A stretch of 64,000 nt of DNA from Bifidobacterium sp. ESL0775 (lineage in GTDB: Bacteria > Actinomycetota > Actinomycetes > Actinomycetales > Bifidobacteriaceae). How positions within the stretch are numbered: position 1 is the first letter of the stretch; each line of letters starts with the position of its first letter. The notes under the pieces are model-generated. The model worked only from the letters and a program-made list of their open reading frames with translations. It was not told where the DNA came from and searched no databases. The translations under genes were made by a program, and so were the position numbers. The stretch spans positions 248,001 to 312,000 of the forward strand of contig NZ_CP113917.1 of the NCBI RefSeq assembly GCF_029395475.1, in the 5' to 3' direction. Shown here piece after piece: positions 16,771 through 24,010 of this stretch.

Positions 16771-16819
16771 CGAGAGCGTGCGGCACCAACCCTGTGCAGG
16801 TTGGTGCCGCACGCTCTCG
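16771..16819. repeat. 21-bp perfect hairpin, candidate replication or transfer origin
   Basis: The arms at 16771-16791 and 16799-16819 are perfectly complementary over 21 bp (starting CGAGAGCGTGCGGCACC) around a 7-nt loop. The gap it lies in (16499-17007) contains no gene but several GC-rich repeats. No T-run follows, so it is not a simple terminator. Rolling-circle plasmids need hairpin dso, sso and oriT sequences; this is the best structural candidate in the element. Confidence 0.6.
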
Positions 16820-17007
16820 TCTTCGGCTCCTCGCCGCCGTGCCGCTGGCGGGTGGGTTGCGTCATGGCGCGGGCCATGGCTTCCCACCCGCCTGCGGCAC
16901 GGCGTCTGCGGCCAGGCGCTCCGCCCTGGACCAGGCGAGGGAGCCGATAGGCCCCCGTCGACCCGCGTTCACCCGCATTCCGACGCGGGGCGTCGGACGC
17001 GGACAGG

Positions 17008-18075
17008 CTAGCAATCCGGTTCCGGTTCGGTGGCATGCGTCGCCGGGGGCGACGGGAGATTGGCCGCGGGTTGGACCGTGGGTCCGTTCAGGGCCTGAGA
17101 CGCGCGTTCGATTTCCTTCTGCTGTTCCTGAAGGAGCTGGTCGCTGACGTGTTTGAGGTCCTGGGAGAGGTAGGAGAGGCGTTTGTAAAGCGGCTGCCAG
17201 CCCTGCTGGTCCGCTGGGCTCAGGGACCGGTAGCCTTCCCCGGTCATCAGACGCTCGTCGCCCTGTTTGAATCGCAGGTCGAGGTATTCGTCCGCCCAGT
17301 TCAGCCCATAGATGCTGTTGTGCAGGGAGACCTCGGTGAGACGGTGCTGCCCGGGAAGCCGGTGGAGGACGGTTTTGTGGCCGAGGATGGTCTCGCAGGC
17401 CAGGTGGATGAGCCGCTTCAGTTCGCGGTTGTTGCCGTCCATGTTCGCGGCGAACTCGCGTTGCTCGCGTAGGGTCGTGGCCTCGTTGATCAGGCGTTCC
17501 GCCTTTTCAAGGAGCTGCGCGGCTTTCTCGGTTTTGCGTTGTTCCTCACGGATAAGACGGTCGAGTTCCTTCCTCCGCTTCGCCGCCTCGTGCTCACGGA
17601 GCAGCAGGTCGTTGATCCTGGAGGCCAGGGGGCGCAGCATGGGCAGGTACTTGGCCGCGAGCCGCACTACATGCTCTTCGGGCTCTTCGTCGTGTTCCTC
17701 GTCCCGCTTGCGGCGGTGGTGGAGAAAACGGGGAAGGAACTGGGCGGTGGGCCCGTCGCCGCCCGTGTCGCCGCCATCGTCGTTGGACCCGGTGTCGCCG
17801 GTCAGGCAGGCGAGGACCAGCCTTGCGACTTTATCGCCGTCCGAATCAGGGTCGAGGTCCGGGATGCACGACTTCAGGACCATGTAGCAGATCAGGCCGT
17901 CGAGGCCTTCCGGGCTATGGTCTTCGTCCCTGAGTTCCGGATGCGACTCGCACAACCGCGTATACTCTTCCTGCCGTGTCGCGAACCATCCAGGGTCGAG
18001 CATGTCCGCCGCGATCCTGTCAAGCGGGTCGCCGCCGGCGGCCGTCACGTTGTCTGTGTTTTCGTAGGGTGCCAT
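17008..18075 (-). CDS. 355-aa coiled-coil protein downstream of the relaxase
   Basis: Soluble charged protein. Residues about 95-110 are an Asp/Gly-rich linker. Residues about 145-215 form a long helical, Lys/Glu/Arg-rich stretch (ASRINDLLLREHEAAKRRKEL and following) predicted as coiled coil. The C-terminus is Pro/Ala-rich. ATG at 18075 follows AAGGAG. It lies 133 bp after the relaxase gene in the same orientation, so it may help relaxosome assembly. I do not recognise a named family, and other roles such as partition are possible. Confidence 0.55.
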   Translation of the reverse strand: MAPYENTDNVTAAGGDPLDRIAADMLDPGWFATRQEEYTRLCESHPELRDEDHSPEGLDGLICYMVLKSCIPDLDPDSDGDKVARLVLACLTGDTGSNDDGGDTGGDGPTAQFLPRFLHHRRKRDEEHDEEPEEHVVRLAAKYLPMLRPLASRINDLLLREHEAAKRRKELDRLIREEQRKTEKAAQLLEKAERLINEATTLREQREFAANMDGNNRELKRLIHLACETILGHKTVLHRLPGQHRLTEVSLHNSIYGLNWADEYLDLRFKQGDERLMTGEGYRSLSPADQQGWQPLYKRLSYLSQDLKHVSDQLLQEQQKEIERASQALNGPTVQPAANLPSPPATHATEPEPDC

Positions 18076-18208
18076 CTTGGCGCTCCTTTCCGCGCGGCTT
18101 CCCGCGCATTATCGCCCGCCGGTATGGCGGGCCGTTCTTTGGCTTTCGTCCGGCCGTGCCCGGCCCCGTGGCGAATCACGTCACGGCGGCCGGGATGTGG
18201 TCGGCCGG

Positions 18209-19540
18209 TCACAGGGCACGCCCATGGCCCGCCTCCCGGTACGCCTGCGGCGGCGCGACCCCCTGGACGGTGAGCGCGGCACGCCTGGCGGGCGGCAACG
18301 CGGCCCACTCCGCCGCCGTGTACGAGACCTTCGGACGGCCCCCGTCCAACGGCGACGCATAGTCCTCGCCGAAACCGCGCCGCAACTCCTCCACGGCACG
18401 CAACTGCACGTCCGACACCGACCTGGCCACAGGCGCTTCGGGGGCCGTCTCGCGGGCCCTGACACCCTGCTCGACACCCGCCTTGTAGCCTTCCGCGCGG
18501 CCCGTCTCGTAGCCTTCTTCGCGGGCGCGGGCGAACACCTCGCGGGCCTTGGCGAGCTCCGATTCGAGCCATGTCCTCAACCGGTCGATGAACCTGGCCT
18601 TCAGGTCACGCTCCCAGGACGCCACCCGCTGCGCGAACGACGCCTCACGCGCATCAAGCACCTGCTTCCTAGCCATGCTGCCGGCGTCCCGCCGCCGCAC
18701 CTTCTCCAACGTGGCCGCCGCCTCACGACGGTCCGTGTCAGCAGCTTCCGCCTGTTCGCGGGCCTTGGCGGCCAAGGGTTCCGCCTGTTCGGCGACCGCG
18801 CTCTCCAGCTTGAGCTGTTCCACCTCGGCGCTGGTGGAGTATCCGTGAGGGGCTTCAAAATGACTGTGGTAGCGTGTGCGGGCGAGTTCCTGGATGCGCC
18901 GGTTGGCCTCTTTCAGCCATGGTCGGGTGATCAGGGCGGCCGCGCAGAACCATTCGCCTTCGGGCGCGGGCCCTTTCCGCCGTCTGGACCGGGGAGGCTT
19001 GCCCAGGATGGCCGTGAGCTCCTGGGGTGTGAGGATGGTTGTCAGCTCGATATGGGCGTGGACGCGGCTCATTCTCTGGACCGGTGGGTCGCCGGGCTTG
19101 GGCGGGTGGGATTCAGCCGTCAATATAGCAGTGCTTATGTAATACAGATGTTGCTCGTCCCGGTGGACCTGGATGCCGCAAAGGTTCTTCTTTCCGCCGC
19201 ACATCCCGGCGAGGATCCCGGCGGCGTCGATAAGGAACCGGTTCTCCATCTCGATGTTGCCTTTGTAAGGGAAGTCCTCGGGAACGGAAACCACTGCGGA
19301 GACGAGTTCCTTGGTGGCGGAACCGTAGCGGCGTCCCTTGGGCTTGTGCGCCTTCACGGAGGCGACCCGCCTGCGGAAGCGCGTCAGGGGGTCCTGGCCG
19401 TCGATGTGGATGTATGTGTTCAGGTTCGAGCGGCTGGCGTCGATGTCCTTGTTGCTGTGGCGGGCCGACAGCCGCTCGCAGTGACGGAGCGACGCGAGGG
19501 CCGTGTTGTGGTCCATCTTCTCAATGGGTATTCCGGTCAA
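18209..19540 (-). CDS. MobV/Pre-like relaxase (divergent)
   Basis: 443 aa from TTG at 19540, chosen because GGAAAGGAG lies 7 nt upstream; an upstream in-frame ATG at 19678 has no site. The N-terminal block ARHSNKDIDASRSNLNTYI matches the MobV/Pre signature (HNxR...NIDxxRSxxN). The metal-binding histidines appear as HRDEQH and, after an insertion of about 30 residues, VHAHIEL, where typical members have one compact HxDExxPHxH. The C-terminal half is long coiled coil. MobV relaxases nick oriT and lead the strand into the recipient. It is followed by the 355-aa gene. Activity is uncertain given the interrupted motif. Confidence 0.72.
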   Translation of the reverse strand: MTGIPIEKMDHNTALASLRHCERLSARHSNKDIDASRSNLNTYIHIDGQDPLTRFRRRVASVKAHKPKGRRYGSATKELVSAVVSVPEDFPYKGNIEMENRFLIDAAGILAGMCGGKKNLCGIQVHRDEQHLYYISTAILTAESHPPKPGDPPVQRMSRVHAHIELTTILTPQELTAILGKPPRSRRRKGPAPEGEWFCAAALITRPWLKEANRRIQELARTRYHSHFEAPHGYSTSAEVEQLKLESAVAEQAEPLAAKAREQAEAADTDRREAAATLEKVRRRDAGSMARKQVLDAREASFAQRVASWERDLKARFIDRLRTWLESELAKAREVFARAREEGYETGRAEGYKAGVEQGVRARETAPEAPVARSVSDVQLRAVEELRRGFGEDYASPLDGGRPKVSYTAAEWAALPPARRAALTVQGVAPPQAYREAGHGRAL

Positions 19541-19707
19541 TGTCCGGCTCCTTTCCGATGCTCGTGCGATGGCTGCCTGTGCTCTGGCCTCTTCGGGGTC
19601 CATGTCAGGATGGATCTTTTGAAGTATCGGGCAGCGGTTCTGCAGGCGGTAGGGTTCGGGCAGCTTGGCCGTGGTCATCGACCGGATGGAGCGGCCATGA
19701 TGCGGAC

Positions 19708-20790
19708 TCAGATTAGGGTGTTGCCGTCATGGATGGTCCTGAACCGGTCACAGTCCTCGCATCCGTCCACCCAGCCATAGGGTTGCGCGGGGTCGGTCTG
19801 ATGGTGGTCATCGGCCATGTGGGTCGCGGCGCCCGAGCCGTAGAGCGGTGTGAGGTGCGCCAGGGCGCGGCCGCGCATGACTTCTTCGCGGTCGGTCTCG
19901 AGCTTCGGCGTCTGGCTGCTGTGGTGGCGGCAGCTTTCGGGGAGATTGTCCGCCAGGTAGTCGCCGATCAGCACCGCCGTGAGGGTCTCCAGCGATTCGG
20001 TGCTGCCCTGGTAGGCTAGGTCCAGGCGTGACGTCAGCTGCCTGGTCTTGTCGCCGTTCCGTATCGTGACGCCGCTCGGAACGGGCCATGTCTTGGTCCG
20101 GCCTTCGGGGATTGGCTCGGGCCGGTAGAGGTCGTAGCCGTGGCGCAGGTAGGCAGCGGGGTTCGACGGGTCCTCCACATAGCCTTGGACCCTGACGGCG
20201 CATTTGAGTCGGCGAAGTACCTCGTCCATGGCGTTCTGATGGGATTCGGATCCGCGCGTGTAGTAGACCAGGTCGCTCAGGGCCGACGAGGTGGTGATCT
20301 CGATCACGTACGGGGCGACCACGCCACCCTTGTGGTATCTGCCATCGGTCTGATGCTGGTTCGCCGGGTCGGTCAGTTGCAGGAAGGTCTGGAAATCCAG
20401 CGTCTGCGGCCCGATCTCGTCAAGCAGCAGAATCCCCTCGTTCCTAAAACCCTCCAGCGGATGACTTGGCGTACTGTCGTACAAATATAGCCCGGTGGCG
20501 GCGGCAAGCCGCTTCGCGCCGAAAGTCTTCCCGCTGCCGGCCCCTCCCTGCCAGAAGACGGTCGCCAATGGGATGCCTTCCGACAGGCGGCGCTCGACTT
20601 GCATGCGGGACTCGTATTTCTCGGCGTTCTCGACCGCGCGGTCGACTTCTCGCTGCTGGCTGACCGTCAGGTCCGTGTACGGGTCGTGCAGGTACGGGTT
20701 GGTATCGATGTCGTTCCGTGTGATAAGGCCTTTCCGTGCCCACTCCTTGAGCCGTTCCATCGTCGCCTTCCTTGTCTGAGATGACGTCAT
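19708..20790 (-). CDS. Superfamily-3-like replicative helicase
   Basis: 360 aa. Walker A GGAGSGKT (residues 82-89), Walker B LLLDE (121-125), a motif C-like ITTSS (165-169) and an arginine pair in VLRRL (193-194) fit a compact SF3/AAA+ helicase as in Reps of CRESS-DNA viruses and related bacterial plasmids. The start at 20790 overlaps the Rep stop by 4 bp (ATGA) and is preceded by AGGGCAACCG. The pair would act together, the HUH protein nicking and the helicase unwinding. Known relatives usually fuse the two domains; here they are separate coupled genes. Confidence 0.75.
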   Translation of the reverse strand: MTSSQTRKATMERLKEWARKGLITRNDIDTNPYLHDPYTDLTVSQQREVDRAVENAEKYESRMQVERRLSEGIPLATVFWQGGAGSGKTFGAKRLAAATGLYLYDSTPSHPLEGFRNEGILLLDEIGPQTLDFQTFLQLTDPANQHQTDGRYHKGGVVAPYVIEITTSSALSDLVYYTRGSESHQNAMDEVLRRLKCAVRVQGYVEDPSNPAAYLRHGYDLYRPEPIPEGRTKTWPVPSGVTIRNGDKTRQLTSRLDLAYQGSTESLETLTAVLIGDYLADNLPESCRHHSSQTPKLETDREEVMRGRALAHLTPLYGSGAATHMADDHHQTDPAQPYGWVDGCEDCDRFRTIHDGNTLI

Positions 20791-21374
20791 CGGTTGCCCT
20801 TCCTTCCCGCCGCCAGCCATTCGGCACGGTGTTCTGCATAGATTTTCCGGTAGTCCTTGCCTCTGGCCGTGTAGACCTCGCCGGGGTCGTAGACATGCTT
20901 GGTGCCGGCAGCCTGGTACTTGATGTGGGTGAGATAGGCCAGCCAGTCCATCCAGCTCCACCGGCGGGAACGGGCGATCTCGATGCAGCCGGGCGGCGCG
21001 CCCAACCATTCCGATAGGCGGCTCGCTGTCACGCCAGTGTCATCCGGCGCAAGGCGCACCGCCATGTGGATGTGAGCGGGCTTCGGCGTCCCGGGCATAC
21101 GGAACTCGGTCGGCGGGTGTGGGCCCAAGTAATCAGCCACGTTCGTGACGTCTTTGTCATGATTAATCGAGTAGACCTCCGAGGGGTGATGGCCGTGCTC
21201 CTCGAGGACCTGGATGACCTTTTCCGTGACTTGTTTGGCATCGACATGGCCTTTGATCAGTGGCCAGTATTCCGGGTCGAGCCTCTGCGTGAGCATAAAT
21301 TCACGCAGATACGACTCGCGTTTGTGCGGCGTTCCGTGGCCGTCGCTCATGGGGGATTGCATGCTATCGTCCAT
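20787..21374 (-). CDS. Rolling-circle replication initiator (HUH, Rep_2-like)
   Basis: 195 aa. HUH motif HIH at residues 101-103 (KPAHIHMAVRL), a preceding HDKD block (72-75) and the nicking-tyrosine block AYLTH (Tyr147) followed by KYQAAGTKHVYDPGEV match the pMV158/Rep_2 pattern. It would cut the double-strand origin and stay covalently linked to the 5' end. ATG at 21374 follows GGAAGGAACAGT. It is translationally coupled to the helicase gene. A hairpin at 21423-21461 lies just upstream and could be part of the origin or a control structure. Confidence 0.8.
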   Translation of the reverse strand: MDDSMQSPMSDGHGTPHKRESYLREFMLTQRLDPEYWPLIKGHVDAKQVTEKVIQVLEEHGHHPSEVYSINHDKDVTNVADYLGPHPPTEFRMPGTPKPAHIHMAVRLAPDDTGVTASRLSEWLGAPPGCIEIARSRRWSWMDWLAYLTHIKYQAAGTKHVYDPGEVYTARGKDYRKIYAEHRAEWLAAGRKGNR

Positions 21375-21422
21375 ACTGTTCCTTCCGTAATTCTTATTTA
21401 AAAATCGCCATAAAACTGTGTC

Positions 21423-21461
21423 CGGAAACACCGCCGCCGCAACGCGCCGGGCGGTGTTCCG
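21423..21461. repeat. Hairpin upstream of rep
   Basis: CGGAAACACCGCC (21423-21435) pairs with GGCGGTGTTCCG (21450-21461) with one bulged A and a GC-rich loop. It is about 50 bp upstream of the Rep start. It could be the double-strand origin or a rep mRNA attenuator. No canonical pMV158 nick sequence was found nearby. Confidence 0.5.
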
Positions 21462-21571
21462 AAACTCGACAAGCCCAGTCGTTGCAAGGCGTCCGCTGGT
21501 ATCGGCTACGCAGATGCATAGAGCACAATCGGATCGCCGAAGACCGAAACGATATAAAAGTTTTGACAAGA

Positions 21572-21859
21572 TTACCGGCGCTCCATTCGCGCGTTGTCGA
21601 TAACGTCGGCCGTCGAAACACGAACCGACGAGGCAAGCCAGTCGTCCACATCACCCTTGCAATACAAAACGGTCCGTGGGGAAGGCTTCAAGTACCTCGG
21701 CCCGGTGCCCCTGTAACGCATCTGCGCGAGCTGCTGCTTGGAGATTGGGATATAGGCAGATGCCTCATCGGTTGTCATCCGCAGCTTACGAGGATCCGGA
21801 GATGCTTCGATACGACCCATCAATTTCGTGTAAATGTCAGTTGGACCGTTGCCCTTCAT
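21572..21859 (-). CDS. Excisionase-like winged-helix DNA-binding protein
   Basis: 95 aa. The core LRMTTDEASAYIPISKQQLAQMRYRGTGPRYLKPSPRTVLYCKGDVDDWL is a standard MerR-like helix-turn-helix (excisionase, HTH_17 type), here read over residues about 25-76. Such proteins direct integrase toward excision and often regulate transcription. ATG at 21859 follows AAAGGAG by 9 nt. It is first in the minus-strand set leading to rep, helicase and mob, and is divergent from the XRE regulator. Confidence 0.8.
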   Translation of the reverse strand: MKGNGPTDIYTKLMGRIEASPDPRKLRMTTDEASAYIPISKQQLAQMRYRGTGPRYLKPSPRTVLYCKGDVDDWLASSVRVSTADVIDNARMERR

Positions 21860-21907
21860 ATTAATTTGCTCCTTTGGAAGATGTGGATATTTATTTCATA
21901 TTTAAGA

Positions 21908-21936
21908 ATGGTAATATCAATTATCGATTCTGTCAA
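21908..21936 (-). promoter_or_regulatory. Promoter for the xis-rep-helicase-mob set
   Basis: On the minus strand, consensus TTGACA (21936-21931) is 17 bp from TACCAT (21913-21908), about 50 bp upstream of the excisionase-like start. It lies in the AT-rich divergent region shared with the XRE gene, a likely operator site. Confidence 0.65.
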
Positions 21937-21984
21937 TAAAATTAATTTTTCAATATATCTTTTGTATGTGTTAAAATAAATAGC

Positions 21985-22446
21985 ATGATTAAAGATATTT
22001 ATGATGACCAGTTGATAGGATCCAATGTCTCCCGCTTGCGTGAAGAGGCTGGAATGACGATGGAAATGCTTGCGGCGAAGATGCGAGACAAAGGCAGCAA
22101 ATGGACAAACGTCACAGTATCCAAAATCGAAAAAGGCGAGCGCACTCTAAAATATCCTGAAGCCATGCGAGTGCTGGAATGCTTGGACAAAGATCCAATC
22201 AACGATAGTTCTCAACTCATTGCTACTTCTCCCGATGTAACAATTCGCGCAGCTATGAGACGGGTTGATGACAAAAACAGTGTCTTGGAGTCAGATATAA
22301 GTGCATTACAGAAGTCGATAGAAAAGCTCAGGCAGACTGTGGGCGAGGAGCGGGATGCAAGGCAAAAGACAATCGATGAAGCCCAGCGGCTTATAAACAA
22401 AACGCAGGAACAGATACGGAGTATCCGGGGTGCCGTGATTGATTAA
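21985..22446 (+). CDS. XRE-family regulator with C-terminal coiled coil
   Basis: 153 aa. The N-terminal helix-turn-helix is visible (SNVSRLREEAGMTMEMLAAKM ... NVTVSKIEKGERTL), and residues about 95-145 form a coiled coil (SDISALQKSIEKLRQTVGEE) suited to dimerisation. It probably represses the divergent xis-rep promoter, as phage and element repressors do. There is no ribosome binding site before 21985, but TAAAAT at 21972-21977 is about 7 bp upstream, so the mRNA may be leaderless. AT-rich relative to the mob region. The integrase gene follows 33 bp later. Confidence 0.82.
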   Translation: MIKDIYDDQLIGSNVSRLREEAGMTMEMLAAKMRDKGSKWTNVTVSKIEKGERTLKYPEAMRVLECLDKDPINDSSQLIATSPDVTIRAAMRRVDDKNSVLESDISALQKSIEKLRQTVGEERDARQKTIDEAQRLINKTQEQIRSIRGAVID

Positions 22447-22478
22447 GCAGCCCAGTTATAGATGAAATGAGATAATGA

Positions 22479-23588
22479 ATGTCCTCGATCGAGCCTTATA
22501 AAACAGCGAAAGGTGAAAAACGGTGGCGCGTCCGCTACCGCAAGCCTGACCACAGCAGCACCGATAAACGTGGTTTCAAGCGTAAGCGAGATGCCGAGGA
22601 TTTTCTTGCGCGTCTTACCGCTGGTCTTAACGACGGCAGTTATATCGACCCACAGAAAGGACGTGTGACCATAGCTGCGCTTGGCCCCGAATGGCTTAAA
22701 GGCAAATCGGCGGTACTTAAGCCAAGCTCATATCATGCACTTGAGGTGTCGTGGAACAAGTGGGTGAAGCCGCAATGGGGGCGGCGTGCGATCCAAGGGA
22801 TACGTAAAAGTGAGATACAGACTTGGGTCAGTGAGATTGCTTCAGAACGGTCGGCCTCGATTGTGTTACGTGCTCATGGTGTTTTGGGTGGAATACTGGA
22901 GATGGCGAAAAATGACGGCATGATTCGGGCCAATCCGGCTGAGGGACTTGACTTACCCCGTAAAAAGGCGAAACCTCGTCACTACCTGGATGCCCAACAA
23001 GTAATTGATTTGGCCAACGAGTGCGGCGAGTACCGGCCATTGGTGCTCGTACTTGGTTTTTGCGGGTTGCGCTGGGGCGAGGCCATCGGCCTGGTAAATG
23101 ATGATATAGACTTCGCCAAGAACCGTATTCATGTACGGCGCAGCGCTACGCGAGTCGCAGGCAAAGTCGTTGTTGGCTCTCCCAAGAGCGGTAAAGGCCG
23201 AGAGGTTCCTATGCCAAGGATTGTTGCTGAATCTCTACAAGAAGCTTGCAAAGGCAAACATTCTGATGAATTGGTGTTCACGTCACCGCAAGGCGGGTAT
23301 GTAAAACAGCAAAGCAATGACCGGCGGCACCGAGGATGGTTCCACAAAGCGCTTGATAAACTCGGGATTCCTCCGATGACCGTTCATGACTTGCGTCACA
23401 CAGCGGCCTCAATAGCCGTACATAATGGGGCAAATGTCAAAGTTCTGCAACGTATGCTTGGCCATGCCTCGGCCGCGATGACCCTTGACAGATATGCTGA
23501 TCTGTTCGATAAAGATTTGGACGATGTGTTTGGCTCTCTCGATGCTGAGGTTTCCACAATTATGCAGCACGCTCAACGAGTCGATTGA
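22479..23588 (+). CDS. Tyrosine recombinase, element integrase
   Basis: 369 aa. An N-terminal AP2-like arm-binding region (KRWRVRYRKP ... RKRDAEDFLARL), a SAM-like core-binding domain and the catalytic domain with Arg198 (GLRWGEA), HDLRH (His303, Arg306), LGHAS and the nucleophile Tyr339 (LDRYADL) are visible. It catalyses integration at the tRNA-Leu att site about 100 bp away and excision with the Xis-like protein. It is probably co-transcribed with the XRE gene. All catalytic residues are intact. Confidence 0.94.
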   Translation: MSSIEPYKTAKGEKRWRVRYRKPDHSSTDKRGFKRKRDAEDFLARLTAGLNDGSYIDPQKGRVTIAALGPEWLKGKSAVLKPSSYHALEVSWNKWVKPQWGRRAIQGIRKSEIQTWVSEIASERSASIVLRAHGVLGGILEMAKNDGMIRANPAEGLDLPRKKAKPRHYLDAQQVIDLANECGEYRPLVLVLGFCGLRWGEAIGLVNDDIDFAKNRIHVRRSATRVAGKVVVGSPKSGKGREVPMPRIVAESLQEACKGKHSDELVFTSPQGGYVKQQSNDRRHRGWFHKALDKLGIPPMTVHDLRHTAASIAVHNGANVKVLQRMLGHASAAMTLDRYADLFDKDLDDVFGSLDAEVSTIMQHAQRVD

Positions 23589-23595
23589 AAATAAA

Positions 23596-23616
23596 ATGTG
23601 GGCAATTTGTGGGCAA
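23596..23616 (+). repeat. Right integrase arm-type repeats
   Basis: ATGTGGGCAA at 23596 and TTGTGGGCAA at 23607 are 11 bp apart and match the three repeats at 13369-13400 at the other end. Confidence 0.65.
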
Positions 23617-23641
23617 AACTGCTTGATGACGAAAATCAAAA

Positions 23642-23677
23642 CTCTCGAAAACCTTGATATTCCAACGTTTCCGAGAG
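23642..23677 (-). terminator. Element-borne terminator replacing that of tRNA-Leu
   Basis: CTCTCG (23642-23647) pairs with CGAGAG (23672-23677) around a loop with TTGATATTCCAACG. Minus-strand T-runs follow. It has the same spacing from the tRNA as the chromosomal hairpin now at 13195-13230, so the element supplies a substitute terminator. Confidence 0.6.
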
Positions 23678-23688
23678 CCTGAAATCTC

Positions 23689-23710
23689 GTGCGAGTAGGG
23701 GGAGTTGAAC
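23689..23710. repeat. Right attachment-site copy within tRNA-Leu
   Basis: Identical 22-bp partner of 13241-13262. It covers the 3' acceptor strand and part of the T arm of the tRNA. Confidence 0.85.
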
Positions 23711-23772
23711 CCCCACGAGCATACGCTCACTGCCACCTGAAGACAGCGCGTCTACCATTCCGCCATACTCGC
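23690..23772 (-). tRNA. tRNA-Leu (anticodon CAG)
   Basis: 83-nt class II tRNA. The acceptor strands GCGAGTA and TACTCGC pair, the anticodon stem CTGTC/GGCAG holds loop TTCAGGT giving anticodon CAG, there is a variable arm GTGAGCGTATGCTCG-like, and the T arm contains GGGGGTTCAACTCCCCC. CCA is not encoded. The gene is intact and reads CUG codons. Its 3' end is the integration target of the element. Confidence 0.93.
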
Positions 23773-23897
23773 AGACAAATAATAAGGTTACTGCTCAGTG
23801 CCGACGAGCGCAAGGGGTTTCTGCGGTGCGTGTTGCTTGGTATTCGACTTGGACCAGAAAAGGACTGGCTGGCGACGGAATCCGCCAAGGTCCTGGA

Positions 23898-23974
23898 TGC
23901 GACCAAAAGCACGTTAAGGCACTGAACGCGACGAAAAGCACGAAAAGTGGCCGAAAAACGTGCTTTTGGTCGCA
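23898..23974. repeat. 18-bp inverted repeat with internal third copy
   Basis: TGCGACCAAAAGCACGTT (23898-23915) is perfectly inverted at 23957-23974. The 41-nt loop holds a third, direct half-copy GCGACGAAAAGCACG at 23928-23942. It lies between the tRNA and the nitroreductase stop, with no T-run. It resembles the other locus-specific hairpins in this window. Confidence 0.75.
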
Positions 23975-24010
23975 GTAATCAGTCGGATGAGCGCTGGGGG
24001 ATTTAGAACA

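Larger units (their letters stand above)
13241..23710. mobile_element. Integrative and probably mobilizable element in tRNA-Leu
   Basis: The 10.5-kb segment is flanked by an identical 22-bp direct repeat that is the 3' end of the intact tRNA-Leu gene at its right side. It carries a tyrosine integrase next to the tRNA, excisionase-like and XRE regulators, an HUH Rep, an SF3-like helicase, a MobV-like relaxase, a 355-aa coiled-coil protein, RNase HI, a serine resolvase, and three membrane or secreted proteins. No type IV secretion genes are present, so if mobile it would depend on a helper. Integrase arm-type repeats sit at both ends. It reads as an integrated rolling-circle plasmid. Confidence 0.88.
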
